A DNA stretch of 64,000 nt from Medicago truncatula (GCF_003473485.1 NC_053043.1:15901001-15965000); one strand, 5' to 3'; positions 12,177 to 23,213 are shown, counted from the stretch's first letter. The notes: a model not told the origin generated them from the sequence alone. Numbers and translations are program-made.

Positions 12177-13081
12177 AGATCTTATACAATGTATTAATTA
12201 ATTTGAAGATGTGTGCTTGGTTGAAGAGCTGTGTATTATCTAAGGGGTATAGCAATAGATGTAATTTAATGTAATTCATGGTTAACAAAAAAATTTGAAT
12301 TTCAAATTGAAGAAGTTTTGGAAGGAAATACATAATTAGGGTTAACACTTATTAGCAATTAAATGCGGATCATTTGGAGGGAATTTTCTAAGTTTCGTTG
12401 TTGCAAACCTAATAAGATTAAAGAGTAAGGGATAAGTGTACAACAACTTGTAAAAAAAAAGTCTACAGAAACAATAGATATATACAAATAATGACAAAAC
12501 AGGATAGGAATGAAAAAAAGCTCATCAGTGAGGAGAAATATTAAGGATTGCTGCATTTTAGTAGAAAATTTTTTTAATAAAAAATGGTTTATTTTGTTTT
12601 TCATAAAAAATAGGGTAATTAGTTTAGTTTAGGTTTCATAAAAGAATAGGGGTCGATTTTCTTTTGTTTTTAATAAAAAAAAATAGGTTTATTTTGTTTT
12701 TCATAAAAAAGGGATCAATTTTCTTTTGTTTTTAATCAAAAATAGGTTTGTTTTGTTTTTCATAAAAGAGGGATGATTTTATTTTGTTTTTAATGAAAAA
12801 TAGGTTTATTTTATTTTTTAATAAAAGGAAATCATAGGAGTGATCTCTTTTTTGTTATGGATAAGAATAGGAGGATTTGTTTATTTGTTTAGTAAAATTA
12901 AGGAGAAAAATTAGAAGCAATTTGTTCATTTTGATTTCCCTAATAATTAACATTAATATTTTGATTAAATTAAATAGGATTAATATAGTAAATTTAAGCG
13001 ATAGGTTAAAACTAGGGCAAAATTTTGGGTTCGAATTAACTTGAACCAAGAGATATACATTGTTCTACACAGAAGCCATTC

Positions 13082-14530
13082 ATGGAAAACGAAAATAATA
13101 GTAAGAGGAAGAATACTACCAACACCATCAACGATTTCCACGACGATATACTAACTCATATAATCTCTTTTCTACCGATCAAAGATGCTTTCAGGACAAC
13201 CCTTCTTTCAAAGAGATGGGTTCTATTGTGCCGCTCACTCCCCGTTCTCCACATCAACGATGATGGCGTGAAAAATGAAAAGGACTTGATTCAGTTCCGT
13301 CAAATGTTGGATGCCGTTATGTTTTCCCCACGCTCTCAGGACAGTACCCACAAATCTTTTAAACTCACGTGTTGTTCAATCCTCTGGGATGCTAATGTTG
13401 ATTGTTTCAATATGGACAAATGGATTGAAGCTGCAACAGGACTCCGCGTCGAGTATCTTTATCTACACTTGTTTGAAAATCCTTTGACACTTACCATTTT
13501 CTGCTGCAAAACACTTGTGGTTCTACATTTGACAGATATTCATGTGCCCAATATGTTTGATTGTTCTCTTCATCTTCCGCTTCTGAAAATCCTATATCTG
13601 TTTTCTGTTCGTTTCCAAGATTCGGTAGATTTCACGAAACTCCTTTATGGATGTCCCAAATTGGATTGTTTGAGTACACTTTTTGTAGAGCCTGCTGTTA
13701 CAACTTTTGAAGCAAATGCCGGTATTACAGCGGAAGGGTACTTTAACCCGTTATCCAACTTGATCAGTGCCGTTGTCGATGTTCCATACAAAGCAGTTTC
13801 TAATGTCAAGTTTCTAAGTGTATTTGGGGTATGATTATGATGCATTCTTACTTTATCATCAATTTTATATTATTGAAGTAAATCAACATTCTAATCATTA
13901 AAATTTTAAGGATGTGTCAATTTAGTCCTCAAATTTATGAAATAATTTGAAATAATAATAATAATAATGTATCTTTTTATTGTGCTGTGTACATGGGAAA
14001 GATTCTTGACACCGAAGAAATCAATTCATATAACAACGGATTTCCTGTGTTTGGAAACTTAATCGAACTTCAACTATGTTGGATTCATGGCATTCATGAC
14101 TATGTTGAGGTAGTGAAAATGCTACAGAATTGTCCAAAACTTCAAGCTCTTAGAATTGAAAAGGTCTGTTTGTCGCATCAACGATAGTTACTAGTTTTTA
14201 CATGTTCTTATCTTCTTTTCAAGAATATATGCAAATCCTATTTTGTTTCTGATTGGCAGTGCTCTTTCAACAACCATAGAGAATTGGGAATACCCGGATC
14301 ATGTTCCTAAATGCGTCTCCTCTCATCTAACAACGTGTAGAATTGAACTCTATGAAGCTATGGAGGCTGATTTTCGATTCGCATCTTACATTTTAAAGAA
14401 TGCAAGACTTTTACAGGTTATGACCATTTGCCGTACTCTTACCCCAAAACCAATTGAGAGCCCAAAAAATTTAGAAGACTTATCCTCCTGTCCAAAAATC
14501 TCTCCCACATGTAAGCTGGAATTGATATGA
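13082..14530 (+). pseudogene. F-box/LRR/FBD gene with a frameshift in the last exon
   Basis: Exons 13082-13828, 14002-14163 and 14260-14530 are bounded by GT-AG signals in phase 0. The N-terminus is a classic plant F-box: DFHDDILTHIISFLPIKDA, then TTLLSKRW. Leucine-rich segments follow (PLLKILYLFSVRF, CPKLDCL), and an FBD-type C-terminus (VPKCVSSHL, FASYILKNARLLQVMTICR). F-box/FBD proteins are presumed SCF ubiquitin-ligase adaptors. Exon 3, read in phase from the splice site, gives CSFNNHRE and stops at 14308; the FBD frame is offset by one base, so a 1-bp indel near 14282 breaks the protein after about 319 residues. It could be a young pseudogene, or a truncated F-box protein without FBD if transcribed. 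No alternative acceptor was found that restores the frame. Confidence 0.75.
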
Positions 14531-14664
14531 ATGTCCTACTACATTTGGTGGTTTGACTTTGAACAATATAGGTTTGGTCTCCTTATACCAATTAATGGTC
14601 CACCAATTCTAGGGTGCACTTGATAACTATGCCATGTTGATTCTTGAATATTATTATTATTATT

Positions 14665-15330
14665 ATTACTACTAACAGCAGAAAGGAACTAACTATTTTA
14701 TTAAGCTCATACCACCATATCTCTTTACGGATTCAACAGTTCTATTTTTTGTATGCGCACAATTATGATTTGTACTAAACATCATGACAAAAAAATGACA
14801 TCCTCTCACAATTTTGTTTAAATTATTGGTAATGATGTTCAAAACCAGCTCCAACTATATTTCAATATGTGTAGTGTCTGTCAATGAAGTTGACTCAGTT
14901 GGTAAGAAGTTGACTCATCCGTAAGATTAAACTCTTTTAGGGAGGGGAATTTGTGTGTTGACTATTTAGTCAAGCTTTGAACAAGGTCTACTAATGATTT
15001 GTTGATTTTGCTCGATCCTCTAGCGGAGCTTTGCTCGCTACTCATGGCAAATAGTATGGATGTTGCTTATCATGGCATCCATTAGTTTTTTTTCCTTTGT
15101 TTTATGTTTTTGTCTTTTCTCTTGTACCGAAAAATACTAATAACAAAAAAAAAAATACATATAAATATATATATGTATGCAATTCGGCTTGGTTTGATTT
15201 GTTTAGAAAAATCAGTCGAAAATCAGATTTGATCCAAGTGATTTTTATAATAAGAACTTCCAAACGCATCTAATAATATTCGGTTTTGTGCAATTTTCAA
15301 TTTGGTTTGTGGGTTGGTTGAGAAATGATT
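14665..15330 (+). repeat. Dispersed repeat, copy 2
   Basis: Matches 16650-17330 over most of its length: AGCAGAAAGGAACTAACT, ATGACATCCTCTCACAATTT, TCTAGCGGAGCTTTGCTCGC, CAAATAGTATGGAT, AATCAGTCGAAAATCAGA. The central part also matches 10225-10375. Copy 3 carries an extra stretch of about 130 bp after the ATTGGTAATGAT word. Confidence 0.75.
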
Positions 15331-16197
15331 TTGTAGTTAAAGTCTTCGAAGGAAGAGTATTTCTCATGTCTTTGGCTTGAGTATTTTTGGAGAATTACTC
15401 TTCAAGCTTTCAAATTTCTCTTTTCCTTCAGGGAGCAGCATTAAGTGTTGTTGGCATCAACGATATTTTTTCTAGATTGGTTCAAACACTTTTTAAATCG
15501 GTTTAATTGATTTTAAAATTCTCTCGAATGGCAGTTAACTATCGTTGGAGGTATTTTGGTCATTTTGGGGTGGTTGGGAGAAAAAATGGAAGCCTAAAGA
15601 GCAATTTTCGTATTTTTTAAGTTGGTGAAGGGAGGGACTAGGGCAACAATGGAGTCATGTAGTTGTTGTGTGGTGACTATTTTTTTACTAAAAATAAATT
15701 ATATTAATTCATTCAAATTGATAGAGTACATTGATACAATAGAAATTCTTTAGAAACAAAAATGATTAATCTCCAAACAAACTCACAATCCATGTTAATG
15801 GCATAAAACATCAAAGTACATGAGCTTACAAATAAGACTATATTCAAGTATCTAGAATACCCTTGTATCAATATTTATAATATTAACGACACTAAAATCA
15901 TTGATTTCATCTGCACTGGATCGAAGTTGATCTGACAGTCTAAAACAAATATTGTAACAAGACGAGAAGGACAAATAATGTTGCACAAAAGCGATGAACA
16001 AAACAATGTCGCACAAAAACATCGAACAAAACATTGTTGCACTAAGATGACGAAATCGCGTAAAAAAAACTAAATACATGAGAAAATAACTTATTTAATC
16101 TGTATGTTTCATGCTAAAAAGATTAGGAACCGACATTGTTCTGCAAACTAACCTTCCTTCAGAAAAGATTTCGATTGCACTTTATTATTACAACAAA

Positions 16198-16318
16198 GTT
16201 GAGCCTTGACTTAGTAAAAAAAAAACGCGTTTTAATATGTAGCACATTTATGGCCATTGAATTTATGGACTAATAATTTTCTTGGTCAAAGACAGAAATT
16301 TCTTCTTTCAAACTTACC
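16198..16318 (+). promoter_or_regulatory. Orphan kinase promoter block
   Basis: GAGCCTTGACTTAGT, then ACGCGTTTTAATATGTAGC and ATGGCCAT, through CTTGGTCAAAGACAG to TTCAAACTTAC, is nearly identical to 17385-17499, which lies directly upstream of the kinase at 17553. Similarity stops at about 16318, before any start codon, so this is a duplicated promoter with no gene behind it. Confidence 0.7.
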
Positions 16319-16397
16319 TGCAAAGTTACTACATAACTTTGGCTTAACGGACAGATCAACTTTGACTTAACAGAGGTTGATAGAAATGATTTATATA

Positions 16398-16541
16398 AAA
16401 CAAACTCGAAACTTAAAGGACCTATCTAAAACTTTAGAAACTTAAAACCTATCCTAAACAAACTCGAAACTTAAAGGACATATCTGAAACCTTAGAAACT
16501 TAAAGGATCTATTTGAAACAAACATGAAATTTAAAGGACCC
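16398..16541 (+). repeat. Tandem array, period about 58-60 bp
   Basis: Two and a half units, each starting AAACAAACTCGAAACTTAAA or close to it (16398, 16456, 16516) and including a GGACCTATCT-type word. The text resembles the terminal repeats of Mutator-like elements, but no partner end was found. Confidence 0.6.
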
Positions 16542-16590
16542 GGGGAGGTATTTGACCTTATTATTATTATTATATTATTATTACTACTAC

Positions 16591-16637
16591 GTTAGAGTGG
16601 GTTTTAGGCCGACGCTAAAACGTTGTTTTCTTGTAGT
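16591..16637 (-). mobile_element. CACTA-type terminal fragment
   Basis: The stretch ends TTTTCTTGTAGTG, the reverse complement of CACTACAAGAAAA, the usual terminus of plant CACTA transposons, preceded by GACGCTAAAAC. Copy 2 of the surrounding repeat lacks it. TAC flanks both sides, consistent with a 3-bp target duplication. Only this end survives. Confidence 0.5.
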
Positions 16638-16649
16638 GTACTAAGAGCA

Positions 16650-17330
16650 GAAAGGAACTAACTTGTCTCTTTGTCCTATTGCACTTTGTTTAAAAAATGA
16701 CATCCTCTCACAATTTTGTTTAAATTATTGGTAATGATATTCATCCATAATACAAATTGACATATGCAGCAGAAACGAAATTTCACGAAATTACTATGAT
16801 ATTACATTGCTTCTAGTTCTATTTTCCAATCAAAGGAACTTGAAAATATAGAAAATATTTCAAAATTAAACTATATTTCAATGTGTAGTATCCGTCAATG
16901 AAGTTGATTCAGTTGGTAAGAAGTTGACTCATCTGTAAAGTTAAACTCTTTTAGGGAGGGAAATATGTGTGTCGACTATTTAGCCAAACTTGGAACAAGG
17001 TCTACTAGTGATTTGTTGATTTTGCTCGATTCTCTAGCGGAGCTTCGCTCGCTTCTCATGGCAAATAGTATGGATATTGCTTATCATAGCATCCACTAGT
17101 TTTTTTCCTTTATGTTTTTGTCTTTTCTCTTGTAACCAAAAAAATACTAATAGAAAAGAAAATACATATAAATATATATGTATGCAATTCGGTTTGGTTT
17201 GATTTGTTTAGAAAAATCAGTCGAAAATCAGATCTGATCTAAGTGATTTTTATAATAAGAACTTCCAAACACATTTAATAATATTCGGTTTTGTGCAATT
17301 TTCAATTTGGTTTTTGGTTTGGTTGAGATG
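16650..17330 (+). repeat. Dispersed repeat, copy 3
   Basis: Counterpart of 14665-15330 and of 10225-10375. It leads directly into the promoter of the degenerate kinase at 17553. Confidence 0.75.
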
Positions 17331-17361
17331 ATGAAGGTGGTGGTGACTGGTGGTACCACTT

Positions 17362-17500
17362 GCAACTTCTAATTGATTTCCCAGAGCCACTTGACTTAGT
17401 ATAAAAACGCGTTTTAATATGTAGCACATTTATGGCCATAGAATTTATGGACTAATAATTTTCTTGGTCAAAGACAGAAATTTCTTCTTTCAAACTTACA
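17362..17500 (+). promoter_or_regulatory. W-box/CGCG-box promoter of the degenerate kinase
   Basis: GCAACTTCTAATTGATTTC, AGAGCCACTTGACTTAG, then AAAAACGCGTTTT at about 17402-17414, followed by a second TTGGTCAAAG W-box-like word at 17464. The block matches those upstream of 9908 (minus) and 21177. It lies about 140-190 bp upstream of the ATG. Confidence 0.6.
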
Positions 17501-17552
17501 ATAACTTGATAATCCTAACCATAAAACTCTACAAAGCTTAAAGAAAAACAAA

Positions 17553-18946
17553 ATGGTTTTCACTATCAATCAACTTTATGTGCCTCCTCCTCCTTGCTAC
17601 TGTGAAATGGGCTGTAGCATAACATGTAGGTATGAAACGGTAGAGATATTTAATCTTTTTCATGTATATATTCTTGGAATACATATACTAAGCTTTAAAT
17701 ATATTTTTATTCTTGTGAAAAAATGGCTAGCTTTGCCGTTCCTTATATATAAGAATTTTATAATTTCATGGCCTACTGTAATTATGTTCAATTTCAATTA
17801 TTGTGCAGTGTATGGAGTGGTAATAATTGTTTCATAGATGCAATTATTGAGTGCTGGAAGAAAGGAGCAACAACAATGTCTGCTTACACTCAGATTCAAA
17901 CCACAGAGAAAGTTGATGATTTTCCAATGAGATTCACACCAGAACAACTTGATGAAATTACAAACAAGTGCAACTACACTTCTTTTTCTTTTGGTAAGAT
18001 GAGACAACACAAAACCATGTTAGGTTCTAGTGCTTCTGGAACTGACTTCAAAGGAGAATTATCAAATGGACAAAAAGTTGCAGTCAAAGATTTCAACTGT
18101 TTTATAATGGGAATGGAAGAACAATTCATAGAAGATGTTAGCACAATTGCAAGAATTCATCATACCAATATAATCAAAGTTTATGGCTTCTGCCTTCACC
18201 GTGATAAAAATGCACTTGTTTATGAGTATGTTGAAAATGGTTCTTTAGCCAAGTACCTATTCGACAGCAAGAACTGCGATGACTTAGATTTTGAAAAGCT
18301 ACGTGATATTGCGATTGGAATAGCTAAAGGAATTTCTTATTTACATGAGGGATGTGAATATAGAATAATTCATTATGATATTAGACCAGAAAATATTCAT
18401 CTTGACAAGGAATTTGTACCAAAGGTAGTTAATATTGGATTGTCAAAGCTTCGAAGTAGAGAAAGTCACATTGCAATGAATAATCGTTTTAAAGGAAAAG
18501 CAGCTTATGCAGCACCTGAAATGTGGAAGGCTTATCCAGAAACATATAAATGCGATGTTTATAGTTTTGGTATTGTTCTATTTGAAATTGTAGGTAGAAG
18601 AACGCATTTTATTGATCCTACATATAGTGAATCACAAATTTGGTTTTCAAAAAGGACATGGGAAATGTTTGAGAATAGTGAATTGGTTGCTATGCTTGAA
18701 TTTTGTGGAATTGAAGAGAAAGATACTGAGAAAGCTGAGAGAATGTTAAAGGTTGCTCAATGGTGTGTTCAATATTCACCAGATGATAGACCTTTAATGA
18801 GTACTGTTGTGAAGATGTTGGAGGGTGAAAAAGAAATTTTACAGGCTCCATTTCCCTTCCATAATCGGGTTTCGGTTAAAGAAAATTCGACACAAGAGGG
18901 GAGCACTGCATATTCTAATACTGCAACCTCATCATGGCATACATAA
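17553..18946 (+). pseudogene. Degenerate type II LRK10-like kinase (pseudokinase or pseudogene)
   Basis: Exons 17553-17629 and 17809-18946 can be joined in frame (donor GTATGAA) to give 404 residues, but the product lost the membrane helix: in the ancestral frame the TM codons (YGVVIIVS) now run into TAG at 17835. The start codon is also in a shifted frame relative to the FHYQFPDSPP leader of its paralogs. The kinase domain keeps K119 and APE but has GSSASG for the glycine loop, an insertion near residues 80-95, HYDIRPEN instead of HYDIKPEN, and NIG instead of DFG. A stop (TAA) comes about 20 codons before the paralogs' ends, and the old tail (SLRESGF, FQIEKPT) is still readable beyond it to 19009. 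ATP hydrolysis is not expected. About 390 codons remain open, so it may be recently dead or a retained soluble pseudokinase. Confidence 0.78.
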
Positions 18947-19009
18947 TCTTTGAGAGAATCTGGTTTCAGAGCCAAACAAAATACATTTCAGATTGAAAAA
19001 CCTACTTAG

Positions 19010-19105
19010 TGCGTGACGGTGTGAATTTATTGAAGCTCTAAAGTATGTCATAGTAACAGTGGTGAAACGTGATTTTGTAAAACTTACCACAAATTCAAAC
19101 ATGCG
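19010..19105. mobile_element. MITE relic at the old stop codon
   Basis: Starts directly after the ancestral ACTTAG end of the coding frame with TGCGTG and ends CATGCG, followed by CTAAA and ATGTATCAT. It occupies the same position as the MITE at 7675-7818 in the paralog and shares internal text (GAAACGTGATTT). It is shortened and diverged. Confidence 0.6.
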
Positions 19106-20124
19106 CTAAAATGTATCATAGTTGTATTGAGAAAACAAAAACTTGTGCTACAAGAATTCCATGGTTGTTTTCTCAAATTTCAATGCAATAGTTTTTTTTA
19201 TTGAATAGTTACTTGTCAAAATTCTCATGCAGAACCGTCTCATTTGGATTCCTGTCATTTAATTCCAAAACAAATTAACCTTAACCAAGTGGTTGGGCTC
19301 AACTGGTTGGTTAATGCGATCCACCAAAGGACGAATCATTCGCAGACGAACTCCGGATTACTAGGGGGCCTTTCCTCAAGGAACCAAAGGGGGTTAGTTC
19401 CAAAAAAAAGAAAGAGAACAAATTATTCTTGATCCCTTCTTTAGCTAATTTCGACCATAAAATCTGAATTTGATTTTGAGACATTTTCAAAACAACCAAC
19501 CCCAATTGGGAATGTACCTATTTACTTGTTCAAATTGAAGCAGTCGCACTAATTAAACATTTATTTTGTGTTTGGATTTGATTAACATTCCTTAAACCAA
19601 AAGGCATGCTTAGTGAGACAAGTTTAGAGTAACTTAAGATGTTTCAAATTTTTTGTTTTGACAGTTATGATAAGTTTCCATGTCTTTAAAAAGTGGAAGA
19701 AACCGTCCAACTGAACTCTTAAATGTCCACGAGCTTACACGTCGAATTTAAAAAGTGTTGCGACTTCCAGCACAATAACGGTCACCCTAGAGTTACAGTT
19801 ATCACCAGTCCACATGTGAAAATACAGTTATCAAGAAATTTCATCAAATAATTTCAAATGATTATATATTAAAATTAAGGGTATTTTCGTATAAAAGAGG
19901 TGTAATTGAACATTCGCCTAATGTAACAAGAACAAATCATGTTCTTATGTTTATTTTTCATCAATCTGGACCCTCACCGAAGTCATCATGAAATTATTAT
20001 ACTAGTACATAATATTTTCAACAAAAAATTGCACTAAATCCAAATAACAATTTTCATGACCTAAGATCCAAACGAACATCTTTGCCTGCGCTGTTAATTG
20101 ATCAACAGTCACAACACAGTCAAG

Positions 20125-20239
20125 CTCAACTCTAATCTTCAACGATATAACTGATCCCAGTTTGATTTTCAACTGTGCTCTCACCTTCAAATGTAGTCTA
20201 GGGTTGAGCTCCGTTATATCGTTGAAGATTAGAGTTGAG
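20125..20239. repeat. Perfect 27-bp inverted repeat with 61-bp loop
   Basis: The left arm starts CTCAACTCTAATCTTC (20125-20151) and its exact reverse complement ends GAAGATTAGAGTTGAG (20213-20239). A transcript would fold into a short hairpin, of the size of a small-RNA precursor or a minimal foldback element. Confidence 0.75.
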
Positions 20240-21057
20240 AGCACTGTTGCTTAATCTCATACTTAAGAGTGAAGGCTTGGAAGAAAAGCATGATTTCTAT
20301 TGGTCAAAGATTGTAGGCACATTAAATCCAAGAGTAACCTACCTCATAAGCAACTAATTCAATGGATTGTAAAAGTGGGAGAATTAGAGCCACATAATCT
20401 ATCATGGAGACTTGGTATTGTGCAGCAATTATTTTCAGTGTTTGGTTGCAAATTCCATTCAGATTTAGTAAATAGTAATGATTTTGTATTCAGATGATTT
20501 GGATTTAAAAATATGGATTTTTTTTGTTTCGTGTTGAAATGCATAATTTTTGTTGCTTTATCATATGGTGGATTTGAAATGATCCTAGATTGTGATAATT
20601 GAAATTACTTGAATGAAAAAAGATAAATAATTGAAATAACTGTGAAATAAAATTATATGTTTTTTTTCATCTGCAAATATGTTATTATTGATCTAGGTTT
20701 GCTTGGTTATGTTATGTTACCCGCATCTATAAACACGTAAAATACACAACGAACATTATGTAAATATTGAAAAGGATTATTGCATATAAAATAAATAATT
20801 TATAGAAATACATTATTAATGATGATATTTTAAAAATATTAACGAGTTTTCTCCATTTTATAATATCGACATTGTCTTTTCAAAATTAATAATATCGATA
20901 TATATTGTACAATGACCCTACCTACCAATTGAGGCAAGCTCACATACACAATAATATCGACATTGTATATCAACTATATATAAATGAATGGAGCCTGCAA
21001 TTTTCAAAATAAATACATCCCTATCATTTAATAACTAACATATGAAAAATATACTTT

Positions 21058-21107
21058 GAAACTTCTAACTGATTTCTGAGAGCCTTGACTTAGCAAAAAC
21101 GCGTTTT
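21058..21107 (+). promoter_or_regulatory. W-box/CGCG-box promoter block of the intact plus-strand kinase
   Basis: GAAACTTCTAACTGATTTC, AGAGCCTTGACTTAG, then AAAAACGCGTTTT, ending about 70 bp upstream of the ATG at 21177. It is almost the same as the block for the minus-strand gene at 9908. Confidence 0.65.
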
Positions 21108-21176
21108 GTTCTTTCACACTATATTTGAATCTTTTTATTAATCCAAAATCCAAACATCAACTTTCAGGGAACAAAC

Positions 21177-23213
21177 ATGACTGATTTTCACTATCAGTTT
21201 CCTGATTCTCCTCCTTCCTCTTACACTTCATCAGACAGTTTTGAATATCTTCAAAGATTTTTTGAGAAATATGGCTGTAAGTATGAAGAACAACTAATCC
21301 TTTTGATGTACGTTTGGAGTATAATTAATAAGCTTTAGATATTTTTTTAATTAGGACATGTTTTGATTAACTTGAGTTTAACTACTAACATAATCACTTG
21401 CAATATTATTTAGAAAAGCTATTAGAAACATTGATTATTTCTTGTACTAGAATATTGTGATTTTTGTTGTAGCTTGTACTTGGATTATCTGTTTAGTTCA
21501 TGTTTTTCATATATATATTATCACCGGTGGCCGAGCTAGGAATTAAAATTTACGGAGATTATATATTATTGTTTTTGATATATATATTATCACTCTAATT
21601 GTAAAAGTGATCTTTTGAAGCTTGGACGAAATCACGGTAAATCCACCATGATTCCAAACATACATCAAGTATTTGTTTGGTATCACGGTGAGTTTGGCAA
21701 AATCACGCTGTAATTTTGTAAAAAAACTACATGTTATCTTTTGAAGTTACAAAGTCAGATTCATACCACTGATATGCAAAATTATACCAAATTTCCTCAG
21801 ATGAAATGTCTTGTGTTATTAATTCTCATCATCCTGCCAAACAAATGTTCAGGGTCTGAATGTAAAAATAAAAATTAACTTGTTGCACTATTTCAATTTT
21901 TTGCAGCATATATAATTGTGGCAATATTTGGAATTGTGGCAATAGGTTTTGTTTTGGCAATAGTTTGTGGAATTATTGAGTGTTTGAAGACAGTAGGAAC
22001 AGCAATGTTTTCTTACACTCAGATTCCAACCACAGAGAAAGATAATCAAATATCTTCCAATTCATTTTCTTCAACCAACAACATTGAAGTTGTAGTACAA
22101 ACAGATTCAAAACATGAATTTGCAACCATGGAAAGAATATTTAGCAACATCAATAGAGAGAAACCGGTAAGATTCACACCTGAGAAACTCGATGAAATTA
22201 CAGAAAAGTACTCAACCATATTAGGTTCTGGTGCTTTTGGCGTTGTCTTCAAAGGAGAATTATCAAATGGAGAAAATGTTGCAGTGAAAGTTCTCAACTG
22301 TTTGGATATGGGAATGGAAGAGCAATTCAAAGCAGAAGTTATCACAATTGGAAGAACTTATCATATCAATTTAGTCAAACTTTATGGCTTCTGCTTTCAC
22401 CGTGATAAACGAGCACTTGTTTATGAATACGTGGAAAATGGTTCTCTAGACAAGTACATATTTGGCAGCAAGAACCGCAATGACTTTGATTTTCAAAAGC
22501 TTCATAAGATTGCGATCGGAACAGCTAAAGGTATCGCTTATTTACATGAGGAATGTAAACATAGAATAATTCATTATGATATAAAACCAGAAAATGTTCT
22601 TCTCGACATGAAGTTAGAACCTAAGATAGCTGATTTTGGATTAGCAAAGCTTAGAAGTAGAGAAAGTAACATTGAACTGAATACTCACTTTAGAGGAACG
22701 AGAGGATATGCCGCACCAGAAATGTGGAAGCCTTATCCAGTGACATATAAGTGTGATGTTTATAGTTTTGGTATTCTTTTATTTGAAATTGTAGGGAGAA
22801 GACGGCATTTTGATTCTAGCTATAGTGAATCACAACAATGGTTTCCAAGATGGACATGGGAAATGTTTGAGAATAATGAATTGGTTGTTATGCTTGCACT
22901 TTGTGAAATTGAAGAGAAAGATAGTGAGATAGCAGAGAGAATGTTAAAGGTTGCTCTATGGTGTGTTCAATATTCACCAAATGATAGACCTCTAATGAGT
23001 ACTGTTGTGAAGATGTTAGAGGGTGAAATTGATATTTCTTCACCTCCATTTCCTTTTCATAATCTGGTTCCTGCTAAAGAAAATTCGACACAAGAGGGAA
23101 GTACTGCAGATTCTGATACGACTACATCATCATGGCGTACCGAATCTTCAAGAGAGTCTGGTTTTAAAACCAAACACAATGCATTTGAGATTGAAACAGC
23201 TACTTCGATTTAG
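21177..23213 (+). CDS. LRK10-like non-RD receptor kinase, type II
   Basis: Exons 21177-21276 and 21907-23213 (donor GTAAGTATG, acceptor TTTTGCAG) encode 468 residues. The leader of 33 residues (FHYQFPDSPPSSYTSSD) is shared with the minus-strand paralog at 7819-9908, and a hydrophobic membrane span covers about residues 35-57. The kinase domain has GSGAFG at about 140-145, K161, HYDIKPEN, DFG and APE, all intact. It is non-RD and has no ectodomain. Its C-terminus ends in TATSI rather than EKPT, and it lacks the MITE found after the other two type II genes, so it is the more distant copy. Bases 21607-21725 of the 630-bp intron resemble that MITE's text (AAATCACGGT, TGATTCCAAACAT). The function is inferred from family only. 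Confidence 0.88.

Larger units (their letters stand above)
9909..13081. other. Promoter of the minus-strand kinase and gene-free spacer
   Basis: Bases 9909-10110 carry the kinase promoter (separate entry). Bases 10225-10375 hold one copy of a repeat also found at 14.9 and 16.9 kb. Two SINEs (11204-11293, 12043-12176) have clear target duplications. Bases 12540-12850 are a low-complexity run of TTTTGTTTTTAATAAAAA-type repeats upstream of the F-box gene. Open frames here lack family signatures. Confidence 0.55.
14531..17361. other. Duplicated gene-free region upstream of the degenerate kinase
   Basis: Holds repeat copies 2 and 3 (14665-15330, 16650-17330), an orphan promoter block (16198-16318), a short tandem array (16398-16541) and a CACTA-like end (16591-16637). 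Bases 15400-16130 show no recognisable gene. The layout is repeat, promoter, repeat, promoter, with a kinase after the second promoter only. Confidence 0.55.
18947..21057. other. Spacer between the degenerate and intact type II kinases
   Basis: A MITE relic follows the old kinase tail (19010-19105). Bases 19285-19400 read like a SINE (AGTGGTTGGGCTCAACTGG). A 27-bp perfect foldback lies at 20125-20239. The rest is AT-rich and shows no gene. Confidence 0.5.
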
